Below, in pieces: positions 41,201 to 54,200 of a DNA stretch of 64,000 nt (positions within the stretch are counted from its first letter, which is position 1; every line of letters starts with the position of its first letter). The position numbers and the translations under genes were made by a program. Source of the stretch: Liolophura sinensis (lineage: Eukaryota > Mollusca > Polyplacophora > Chitonida > Chitonidae). The notes below the pieces were generated by a model. That model worked only from the letters and a program-made list of their open reading frames with translations. It searched no databases and was not told where the DNA came from. The stretch covers positions 21,342,017 through 21,406,016 of the forward strand of contig NC_088307.1 of assembly GCF_032854445.1 (NCBI RefSeq). Direction: 5' to 3'.

Positions 41201-44200
41201 TGAAAGTGTCAGAACAAATGATGGGTTAGAATGCTCTGATGTTAATTCATTACCATGCCAACAACAACATTCCTGGAAAATCAAACATTCTATTTCTATA
41301 AAGAACACATTCTTGAAAACCTGTGCACCAACTCGCCTAAACAACTAAATTTTCACACCTTTCTCAGAAGTAGGTTTCTTGGAGTACGTAAAACTTCTTC
41401 AGAAACACTGAATCCTCATGAATGCCAGATTTTAGTTTATTCTAAGTAATGCAACACCAATCTTAATTTGCATTTTACGGGCGAGCCAACAATGAAAATA
41501 AAAAAAAAACAGGAAAAAAATATATGTAAATTCACCTTATTAATTTTGTTTGATCATGTGGTTTCTACGCTTTTCAAGGCTTTCCAATCATGTAAAGACA
41601 TATTAAAGAGACATATTGTCAACGGCAAAAAATTTGTGCTGTTATTTTAAAAGTCATCTACATAAAGTTCAGATTTTCAGATGTCGCATGTTTCTAACAT
41701 TGAGTGAACAATCGAATGTTCAGTTTTATCCGGGTTTCCTTTGACCATCTACTCTCTTAATGCTACATTGAGGAACAAGGTTGAAGGCTGACTTTTTTTG
41801 ACTGGGTTACCTCCCCTTGACTAGACAACAGCAGATGTTCAGACTAGTCCAGACAGGGTATTATGTTGTAATTATGCGACCTACCATGTGATTTTCAATA
41901 ACGAATAGTTTATAACACATTTTTAACAGAAAGTACCATCGTATTCGGTTTACTAGACTTACATTTCACTTTCAATCTATCATGTTATAGACACCAGCGA
42001 AATGTTGCACGGTGGAAAACTTTGTGCTGCCTCACTAGTAAGTTAGGACAGTTTATGCCAATGAGGGATTTTCCCTTCTAATTCTCTTAACTGATATTAT
42101 TCAGATTAAAATTCTGACGTGTCTGTGGCCATGAGTATCATCCAGGCTATGCCCGGTTTCCTCCCACCATAATGCTGGCTGTCGTTGTATTAATACACTA
42201 TTCTTGAGTATGGCGTAAAACACCAACCAAACAAATAAATTTAAAAAAAAAACAGAATTTCTTTTGGAAGTTATTACTGAACGTGTTTTCGACTCACTAG
42301 ACTTTGTGTCCACCAGGAAGTGGGAGTGATGCTGATCTTCAGGAATGTTGAAAAACTCTAAGCTGTCTTGTAGAATCTGGTAAAACTGAGTGTCCTGAAA
42401 TAAACAAACAAACCAACAAAATCAGAGATAAAAACAATAGACAAGGTCAAGGTTCTTTTTAATGAGTTATTCTTGTCAACAAACTAAAACAAAAGGTTGT
42501 GGAAGAGAACAGCATCAGTAAGTATGCATCAAAAGTTTTTTATTTACAGAAATTTAACAAAAGGTTTTCTAGATTTAAATATTAGATTCCCCTACCACCC
42601 CACACGGTGGTCTATTCCATTTTGTTCAAGACATGCATGTATGTGTAGTGTATCATTTTTACTGCCCACAGAAAAGTCATGCACGCTTTTCCAGGTGAAT
42701 ATAAACTTTAAAATATATTTTGCCCATTAAGCTTTTGCAAAACTACAAAAGTTACCTCATGTACTGGAAGCTGTGAAGGAATACTGGAGAGATCAGGTCC
42801 ATGGACCAGAATTTTCTTTGTACTGGCCACAAGAGCAGACACCATCAAGTATGGCTGAAAAATAATTAATGAACAGTAAAAAGACTTTACAACAATCACA
42901 AAAGTCTATTGATTAACGGTAGTGTTAATCTCATGAACTTCATTTGAAAACTGAGTAACAAGACAATTCCATCAGGTTTGGTGTTCATGATCGTCTAATT
43001 TCAAACTCTTAAGCAGCTCTTCAAAAAAAAAAAACTAATTGTAAAATGAATTTTAAAGGAATGTGACACCTGTAGCTTCTACTCTGGTGGTAGCTTGTGA
43101 ATAGACTTGAGGACCCTTTCTAAATTCTAAGTGAAGCAGTTCTCTGTGTGCAGTGGAAACCCCAATAGATTTACAGACAAAAGGACACATTACCAAAATA
43201 TGATGTATGAAAAGTTATGAGAAAATATATTCAATGCAAGAAAAGTTTTGTGACAGGGGCTCCTTTCCTCTACTTCCAGTATTATGTTGTTATGGTAGAC
43301 ACTGGCAAATTACACCCGTATGCTTCATGCAGAGAATGCGACACATTAACAGGAAATTACGCCCGTGTGCTTCATGTGGAGAATGCGACGCATATACCGG
43401 CAAATTACGCCCATGTGCTTCATGCACAGAATGCGACATGTATCCCATACTCACATCACACTGTTCTTTCTTCAGCGTCTGCTTGAGGTCCTTGAAGTAA
43501 ATGCCCTCCACACAGGGGATCACCTGCCACAGGAGCGACAGAGCGCCCCCTATGGCTTCCTGTCCTCCCTCACATGGTGTCCGCACGTAAAACATGATGA
43601 ACCCGATCTGTGAACAGAGTCGACGTTTTTTGTGTCAATTAATGAGGACCTGATTTTAGAGAATTAAACAATTATTGTTCGCAAGAGTATTCCAAAAGAA
43701 AACATTTCAATTTATGTTCATATCTGTATCAACCAACTAATAACTAATCAGGGGGCACTTTCATAAAACTTTTCATAAAAACCTTTGAAAGTCATATGAC
43801 TTGTAACTACCAGTGTATCTAGGTTATGAGGATGGGGCCAACTCAGGCAATGTGATTTTTTGAAATTTTTTTTTAGAAAAATTGATTCATGAAGTTTCGA
43901 GAAAAAAGGGACCTGATGGCTTCATGAATTAGGGATTCATGATGGCTTCATGACGGCTTCATGATTTAGGGATTCATGACGGCTTCATGATTTAGGGATT
44001 CATGATTTAGGGATTCATGATGGCTTTATGATTTAGGGATTCATGACGGCTTCATGATTTAGGGCTTCATGGTGGCTTCATGATTTAGGGATTCATGATT
44101 TAGGGATTCATGATGGCTTTATGATTTAGGGATTCATGACGGCTTCATGATTTAGGGATTCATGATTTAGGGATTCATGATGGCTTTATGATTTAGGGAT

Positions 44201-47200
44201 TCATGACGGCTTCATGATTTAGGGCTTCATGGTGGCTTCATGATTTAGGGATTCATGACGGCTTCATGATTCCAGTTCTGTGAGAAACTATAGGCTCAGC
44301 CCAAATTTTTAATATGAAATGAAGAATGACATACGGTGTAAAACTTGCAACATGGCTTATAAAGATTTTTGCCCTGTAACAGTATTTCATGTGCATAACT
44401 GAGCTGTTTTCAAAAACAACATGTCCAGTTGTCCATCTCATCATACAGCTTGCCTTGGTCGTTGGTTATGTGACCAAAGTAATTTCTGTTCTGACATTGA
44501 ACGAGGCAGATGCGACATGAAGTAAAGCAATTCTGCTGGAATGGCATAAAAGTTAATACTGTTTTCTTTATGATCCTCCACTCAATATTCCTGCTACAGC
44601 TACATGTATACTGGATAAAAAGAGCAGAAAACAGGTGTTCCAAAAATTGGGGTACATGTAAAACCTGCTTTGATATCCTGTATTAAAATTGATCATACTT
44701 TAGCAATGCTATCCATAATCCTTAAACCTTTTTTTTAAGTGGAAAATACATTTAAATAGACATTGAAACTGGAGTAGCTGAGAAATAATTTTTGGCTTTT
44801 GCTTACCAGATAGTTGAAGAGAGAATGAGCAATCTGAGCTGGCAGGTCTGGGTAGTGAAGGAGCAGCTTACGTAACAGAAACAACAGCTCCTCCTAAAAC
44901 AGGCAAACACAAGTTTTTATTTATTTATTTATTTGATTAATTAGGGTTTTATGTTGTATTCAAGAATATTTCATTCATACGACAGGGGCCAGCATTATGG
45001 TGGGAAGAAACCACGCAGAGCTCAGGGGGAAGGCCATCACCATCTGCAAGTGCTGCAGGGCAATCCAACTGATAATTAGATGTCATCTCAATGGAATACC
45101 ATACAGGTAGATTTCTTTCTGATTTTTTGGAAAGAATCTTTTTGAAGGACATTACGAGACACTACATGCATAGAATGAATGAATGAATAATTATGGATTT
45201 AAAACAACATATAAAAAGTATTCCAGCCATATTGTGGTGATCCCTTTAAAACATTTGACCAGTGGAATACTGCAGGCTCTGCACGAGTGTCACACAATAC
45301 TGCAAGGTGTAATAAATGAGTTCTATAATTATACCTCTATTACTTCCTTCTCTGAGAAGTTATCCACCCAGTCTATCTCTTTCCACATCGTACATCAGTT
45401 TTTGGTGAAAGTCGAAGCTTGCCTAGGTCAAAGACTGTCTGCTCTTGGTTTGACAGTTACTTCGCACAATGTGTGATTTCATTTTTCCCTGAACGTAATT
45501 AGACTTGATATTCAAGACTTTACACGAACTCATGCTTGGTTCAAAATAAACACGGCCCCAAAAAGTTGATGCTCTCCTCAATGGACTTCATTTGTTCTTA
45601 ATCAATTATCTAGGAATATATATCTGTGAATATGATGATAACTGTTTCGATCATTACGAAGCCATTGGTATTGGAAAGAGAATTAGGAACAAATTTCCAA
45701 AAATTTTCAAATTATAAATATAAAGTTAATGAACGTATAAATACAACATCCTTAAACTGTATCATATTAAATGACTGGGCAAACCTGTCTATCCCTATTG
45801 GTGAGTTTCTCATTGAAGTGTCTCAGGAACAACACAGGATCTTCCACAATACAGTTCCAGATCACCCGATTGGCCACTTCTGACACTGCAATGTACGTTC
45901 ATATCAATGTTAAAGAGGCTATACCAGAGATGTTTTTTGTTTTTTTGTTTGTTTTTTCTTGGGGGGGGGGGGGAGCCATATTCACTAAACAAAATCAAAT
46001 TTTCTGTATTGACCAAGAACAGCTGCAGTTATTGCCTTTGAGTAAAATTGCAGACTGTTTTCTGTACCAGTATTATTTATGGTGTTTAATTTATTTTAAC
46101 CTGGAGAACAGTTTTATTGCAACCCACTTTGTTAATCTTACAAACTAAATCACCCATTTTGAACAGGTACACAAAAGAGGCCTATACATTTTAAAATTAT
46201 AGCAAAAATTCCATTGGATTTGCACTAATCAATTTCTTGGCCTAAAATCTCTGGTACAACATTCAAAGATAGCAGTACTTTGAGAACTACATGACTGCAA
46301 GAATGCTAAAACAGACTTGTTTCCACAAGAATAAGAGAATTCTAGAAAACAAATCTTGTGGTTTAGAACTTGGTTCCTCTCCGGCCGTAAGTGGGAAGGT
46401 CTCTTAGCAACCTGTGGATGGTCGTGGGTTTCCCCCGGGCTTTGCCCGTTTCCTCCCACCATAATGCTGGCTGCCGTCGTATAAGTGAAATATTCCTGAG
46501 TATGTCGTAAAACACCAATCAAATAAATAAATAAATATAACTTGGTTCAATGAGTATCATTTTGGCTTTCATGACCAAAAATAGCCCAGCTTATTGAAAT
46601 AATGTTAGTTACTGAAACATGTAATGGATACCAAAGACAACTGGATGGCTGAGTGGACACATCTACATACTGGAACAATGCTTGACGGCACGAGCACTCA
46701 GTTTTCACTGTAATATATTCACAGTTTTCACTGTAATATATGTAATGTAAATCTATTAATTACAAAAAACAAAAATAACTTACAAACTTTGTTTTCTGAT
46801 ATATTTTCACCTATCTTGTCCCTATTTGGGTAGGAAAGAGTGGGGGAGAGAGCAAGAAGGTAGTGGTGGGGTTTGCACTGGTAACATACCAGCCACTCCT
46901 TCAGGATTAACATCACTGTCATCGAGTAGGTGGATTATGGGTAAAATGGCCGCACAAATGGTTGATGGGAAGAATGACTGTGCCAACTGCATGTGGTGAC
47001 AGTGCTCAGCTCTCTCTTCTTCTCCTGACAAAGGAAAATTATGGTTACCATGGAAACATGAAAATCACTACCACAGATATTTTTTTTTAAACATTTCAAA
47101 AACTGTAAAAGCTTATTACTTTATCAGGTTAATTTCTGATTCATTTATTTTTTTGATCCATTTATTCATTTTTTTATTTTTAACTTGGATTCATTTATTT

Positions 47201-48224
47201 TTTTAAGGCCGTAAATTTTTGACACATTCTGAGAAAATGATATATTTAAATGGGAGGTTCTCCAAAATACAGATTTTATGTTCATAAAGAATTATATTAC
47301 ACTTTTAACTACATAAATCTGAAGTTACCTAAGTTAACCCTTTATGAAAAAATCTCATCCACCCCCAATAAAAAAAAAAAAAATTAGTAATTATTATTCA
47401 GTTTAAATATGTACATGTACATTTACTTTACTGCACCTAATTACTAAAAATTGTTTCCCAGAATTGTTTGTTGCCTGCTGTTGCAGTTTGAAATGATATA
47501 AAATCCTACAGCTAAATACCCACAGGAAATCCCTGAGGTTGAAAAGATTAAAAAAAAATACACTTAACAGTTATTCATAATGAAGAAAAAATTTTCTGAA
47601 ACATAAAAAAACAACTGGCAAGCACTCCACTTTCATAGGTAGACTTGTTCTTTCGGGTCATGATTTGTCATGCAACTTGTTAATTGTTACCTGTGAGTTT
47701 TAGTCAACATGGAGTTTAATAATGAAATAAAGCTTAATTAGGGATGTAATACAATGCAGTCAAAGACATGCTACTGTAAAGTACTTATTAATCGCTGGAA
47801 TTTATTTTTGCAGATTTTCTCCAAAAATATGTTCACGGGAATAAATTTTCGCATATTTAAGAAAATACTGAAAAACAAATCTTAAAATCTCCTTAAAAAG
47901 ATATAAAATGGCCGAAATTATTCAAGCATAGCAAAGATTGATCAAACTAAAGAGGAATAAAGTCCCACTTTGTTTTATACCCACCAAGCCATAGTACCAG
48001 AGTTTGTATATATTTAAACCATAATTTCCCTTCCCTGATGATAAAAAAATTTAGTTGGCCTGTCAGGCTTTCTTAGCGCAACTCCCGTCACCCTGGCAAA
48101 GATTTCACTTCATTATTAATATGACATGTAGTATGTGATTCAATTTTGGATATTTATTTCGCTGGAATTATTTTTCGCTGTAAATTACTGACCGCAAAAT
48201 CCGCGAAAATTGAGTACTTCACAG

Positions 48225-48255
<31 letters not shown>

Positions 48256-51200
48256 TTTTTAAAATCTTAGACATATGAGAAACAAGCAAGTAAATACAAA
48301 CATGTAGCTTGCTGTGTTATTGATCAGCTGGCTAACTGTCAACTAAATTCTTTCGATAGCTGTCAGTTTCATGGCTGAAAGAAACTGGAGAGCTCCAAGT
48401 AATAAACCTCAGCCTTGTGACAAGTAATTGTCAAACTATCAAATTTGTAATGCACACAAATTTTCACCCCCGGAGCATATTCAGTTTGCGTGCTACATGT
48501 ATATTGCCAGAAGGTAAGTGATCTTATACTTCATGTCAGACTACCCCAAATTTAAAAAAAATACATGTAGTTTTAATGCAGCTGAACAGAGTGAGTGTTT
48601 TTGCTACGAATAAGTTTGAAGTATGTTTACGAATGTGTTCATATTTCAAATGCAGTCATTGTGTAGGCAAGTTGCCATGGTTACTGTGGTCACATGAGAT
48701 TACTGGTACTTTCACTTTATAGATGTCAGTGGTAACTCATCAGCACAACGGGCAAAACTGAACTGTCATTCTCGATTACCATTTTCTTCAGATTTACGCT
48801 TCTGGCATAAACGTTTACCATGGCAACAGGCTGTCGGGACAAGATTACAATTACAACACGCCGTCAATTCACACCGGGTTACCATGGTTACAAAATACAG
48901 TGCCACACTTTCAACGCCACAAATCAGATTGACAGTGCAGGGGGTAAGCAGCGGCACGATATACATCACACAATAGAACAATCATCAAATCTTTTAACGT
49001 GAACCATAAACGTTCTCCCATATTGCCATACGTAATTAATTTTTCCACTAGAACAACAACTGCACTGGTAGTGGAAAACAGACGTCATGAATAGGGGAGT
49101 TTTGAGTTTTGAACTCTTTTTTGCCACTACAGGTTGAAAAAATTATCACGTGACCTGTCAAAAATGTTAAGCAGATTGTGTTTGTACATTAATCTATCAA
49201 TCACCTGGCTCAATGTGATCCTCAGGTACAAATAATCAATATCTTTTCATCAGGAACTTCATAAGTTCACAAACTCTCAGCTCCCCAATATTCTCCACCC
49301 TCTGCTTTAATTAATTCTTGGTGAAACATTTTCAGACATAACTTATATCAAAAGTAATTGCTTGATATTTTTTATAGATCACATGATACTGTAGCACTGT
49401 TTTTTTTACAATAAAAGAGTTCATACTAGAAAATCCATTTTTCTTTTGAAAAATTTAACTTTCAACAGAAAATTCCTCACAAAACTCACATGGCATTTTC
49501 ATCCTGAGCGGATTGTTTTTCTTTTTTTTTCATCTAAATTAAACCTCTTTCAATTCTTTTTGACAAAATTAATGTTGAAAAGAAAAGAATAAATAACTGG
49601 CATTTGCATCGTTGTTGTTTAGACAAAGCTGAGTACCTTCAAGACAAACCCGGCCCCAGTGTAAACTTCCGTTCCGCCAGGACAAACTGCGACTTTGGAT
49701 ATTAGCTCGATTGACTGGTGCCAATGATACTCGCCGTGCAGCCAAGTTCAATTCCTCTTGCATTGCTATTGGTCAAAATCAAAGCACGTGCAAGTGAGCT
49801 CAACTGTGATTGGTTAATGTGACAACACATGGGGGCAGGCAGGAAAACAGGTCTTCATATATTAAGCAACTAGACCACACTTTTTAAAATTACCTTTTTA
49901 TTGTAAACAAACATCAGTCACGACTGATAACTGTCAAAAAGTGCTCTTTTGAACGGTTTTTTATTTAATTTAATTTCAATGAACAAAGCCTTTGGTTTAA
50001 ATGTACACGGTGACATGAAATCTTCAGGAGAAATATTCATGTCTGCATACATGAAGAGCCTGGACTCCTTCAGCACAATTTAGCAGAACATAAAGAGGAA
50101 TTACAAAAGAAAAAATTTCATCATCTCTTTTTGCTTATTTATAAATTTTTGAAGTTTATCACATGAAAAAAGGTATGATCTAGTTACTGGGTTAAAGGTC
50201 AACAGCAAGCGTGGAAAAATACGGACTGTCACTTGGCGGACCGAATAGTCGAAAGCAACGAAACAGAATGAGCGTGCAAACACAGCAGAACTCAAAAAGT
50301 TACACTGATAAATTTATGTTTACAATATCAACACTTATATAAACATATTTTTTTCTTTTTTTTTCTGGATGTGACAGACGTATTTTATTTCCATGCTTGG
50401 CTTGTAACTCTTCTAAAAAAATAAAGTTCACAAACAAAGTGAAATTACAGGGTCCGTTCCTGTGCAGTTTCTACGAAGACATTTTCAATATGTAAACATA
50501 GAGAAATAAACATGGTGAATGCAAATAGTTCTATGCTAATTAATGCTGGTTAATTAATATACCATTTTCATCTCACAACCGTCATAATTATCATTCAACA
50601 TGTCTTCACACATCTCTAGGGCAACGTGCTGATGATCTGTTTTAAAACTATGTTCAAGGCAGGTAAAATTTTTCCGCGTAAAAAGAAAACGAAGACATCA
50701 AGGAAAGAAATGGAATTTGGGTATTAAATGCTAGGTCCTGAACAGCTGCAAACTGCAATATGGCTAGGAAAATCAATGTTTCAAATAAAGAGACATTACG
50801 AAAAACAAAATGAAAAATTCAATAAAGTAAAGGAATACAAATAAAAAAAAAAACTATGTTGACAAAATAAACGAAAGTAAAATACATGTAGAATACGTGT
50901 CTTAAAGGAGAAAAAAAATGCTTTTATTTTCTTTCAGTAGCAATTAGCAGTGCTGTATATAACAGTGTATAAGACAAATGCATATCATGTTTCAGACACA
51001 CATTATCAATTCATACTATGCATTATTTTTTATAACAAATATTACACAAGAAACAAAGATGCAGCACAAGTGCAACAAAAAAATCCAACGCATGCAACGC
51101 AATGAGTGATGGCAATGAAGGTAATGGGTATAGGATCAAACAAAAATCGCATGCAGACGTGGAACGAAAATGTAGCTGATTTTCACCATCAGATGTTCTT

Positions 51201-54200
51201 AATATTACAGCATGTCCAGATGTCATTTTAGTAATAAAATTGGCTTCGTGTATGTTTATGAATAATACAAATACTGTGTTGAAAAATGTGTAGTGTGAGT
51301 GGCAGAGATAAATCTATACAAAATTCAAAATGTCAAAAAGTAAATAAAGATATTAAAAAAAAAAACAAAAAAAAAAACACAGTCTCACATGAACAGGGTT
51401 GTTAAAATATCAGTGTAGCTGTTAGAGGAACTGAACTGTTACAAAGTCGGTACAATGTAAGCTAAAAGTCTTGACCCTGGGATCACCAAGCCATTTTCGA
51501 CTTATGCCAAAATTTCGAATCACTGTTAAAACTGTTATTTCTTAAGTAACAAAGTCAAAATACTGCTTGATAATTTGAAGTCTGGCTGAGATATTGTAAA
51601 AATGGAAAAGAACATACCAGGTTTAATGACTGAAATTTTGACTTAGGTCTAAGATCACTTTGTGACCCCAAGGCTGGGACACTACCTGCAGACTCGAACT
51701 AACACTAGTTTAAAGATGGCGGTCTTTTGGGATTGCATATTATTAAAGCAAATCAAAATACGTAACTGATACAGCAGGTGAACTAAGAAAAGCCTGGACC
51801 TTCAAATTAATCAAAGTTGGCCAACATTGGAATAAAAAAGAGGCTGGTATGATCAAGCATATGTAAGAAGCAGAAACTAGAATACTGTAAATCTTCAACC
51901 TCTTCAACCACAAAAGCACTTTTTGGTCACAGAAATTTTTATCTACACTTATTATGAAAATGATGATGAAAATCATTTGGTTTCAGTCACTAAAGACGCA
52001 AGCTTCATAAAATTAAGCAAACTAAGTCAACGCCACAGTTCTCTAGAAAAGTTTCAAACTACTGGTTGCAGTACTGGTTGAAAAGGTTGCAGAATTAAGG
52101 AAACAGGTATGTGTACAGTTTGTATATCCTCAGCATTATATTAGAAGATGATCATACACATACATGTGTGTTGATGGTGGAGATAACCACGGCCCAGTTG
52201 CTCAAAAGTGTACTAAAGTTAAGCTAGGCTTAAATCTTACTACCAGTCCAGGCCTAATACAAAGCTAATGGCACTTTATTTATTTATTTGACTGGTGTTT
52301 TATGCCGTACTCAAAAATATTTCACTGATATAACGGTGACCAGAATTATGGTGGGAGGAAACCGGGCAGAGCCTGGGGGAAACCCACGACCATTCGTAGG
52401 TTGCTTTTCCATGGGTTTCCTCCAGGCTTCGCCCAGTTTCCTCCCACCACAATGCTGGCCTTCATCGTATAAGTGAAATATTCCTGAGTACGGTGTAAAA
52501 CACCGATCAAATAAATAAATAAATCAAAACACTCTTCTAAAATCAACAGAACAGTCACTTAGCCATGGACGCAGTCATTTAAACTAGGATATGTTGTTAT
52601 AGTAAGTGGAATGATACCAAGGCAAGATACATGCAAAAGAAAATGTAGGATGAATGAAAAAGGCAACAGTGTTTACAGTGAATAGAATGCAGCTGAGGCA
52701 GGATGAATGCAGACAAAGTAGGATGGATGTAGGCTACAGTAAAGAAGAATGCAGCATGGAAATATTAGCAGTGTAACACAGCAGTAGCCTGAAATCAGTA
52801 GAAGCAAAGGTTGAAAGTGTTAAGAAATACAGTCTGAAATTAAAGAAGTTTTAGATAGCACCTTAAGAGTTAATTACACACTCACAAAGTGTAAAATTAA
52901 TTAGCAAAAAATAAAAAAATTTATATAAATAGGCACCTTCACACAAATTATAGGAAGAACAGCAGCAACTATCACCTAATAGTGAAGCCTCAAGCAGTAA
53001 TATTACACATGATACTTGTTTCCTTGCACTTTTCTCAAGCAACATCATTGTTCACTTTGTTCAAAAAGATTTTGGAGACTGAACAACCTTGAGAGAATTG
53101 GCCTGTTTCACACCTTAAAACACAGTAGAGAGAGCAAAGTTTCTAAACTAAGTCAATGTTGTACATGCTAAATGGTTGAAGAGACACTGCATTATAAACA
53201 GAACTGAAAAGTGAGTTAAATGGCTGCCAGATAAGTCGAGGGGGCAGGTGGGGCGTAGTGGGGGGGAGAGGGGGGTATTTGTAGAGCGGAGGGGGTAGGT
53301 TGGCAATTTGCAGTAGGGTAGTACTTCGTTGCCTTTCCACCCACCTTCTTCATGGTCCTCGTTCACGTGGTGTAACGCTGGCTCATATGCAGCTTGCTGA
53401 GTGGGAGATATCGTCGTCATGGGGAAGTTTTCTCGGCCAATCTTCTTTCTCTCCTCCTCGGCCAGAAGAGCTTTGTAGATCATTTCCTGCTGCTGTTTGC
53501 GACGGGTTGTTGTCGCAGTTACAAGTGATTTCTGAAAAGTACAAGAGAAGAGCTCAGGAAACTTGAACTCTGCGACACCATAAATCATAACTAAACGTGT
53601 AATGACCTAAAGTTTCACTCAAAAAGCCAAAAAGGATCTTTTCAGAGGTAAATAAACGTAATTCCCAACTCCAAACAGACTGTGAACATTTAATTTAATC
53701 CTTTCTTCTTGTGAAGGACAGCTAGCATGGAAGTTAAGTACAGGGAGTACATATCAGCTTTAACTATCCACATCTAAACTACCATAATTCTTCAACTTTT
53801 TCAACTGCCTCGGCACCCAGTGCAACATTCTGAGAGAACCACACGGTGTAGAGAAATAATTTGTACAGTTTTATGAAGTCGGTATTTTGGATGACACAAG
53901 CAAATCATTTTTAGTGTTATTTACATAATAACTGTATGCATAAACTCCACTTAAAAAAAGGGCTTTAATGGTTGAAAAGGTTGAAGCTTTACAGTCCATG
54001 TAACTAACATAGCACTGCTAAACAAACACTGCTATTTACAATTCTAATTCTACTCCACTTACAGACTGATGTGAGGGGAAAGCAGCAGGGGAACGAGAAG
54101 ACATAGCACGCATATAATTATAATTTATGAATAATAAAGTAGACATTTTAATTTTAAATCTGATTTTTAGCACAGAATTCTTCTCTTTATGTTTGCATTC

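Larger units (their letters stand above)
49766..53344 (-). other. Intron 8, repeats only
   Basis: 3.6 kb. It holds a family C element, an inverted pair of family A SINEs and a small repeat of AGGATGAATGCAG-type motifs near 52640-52750. No exon was recognised. Confidence 0.6.
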
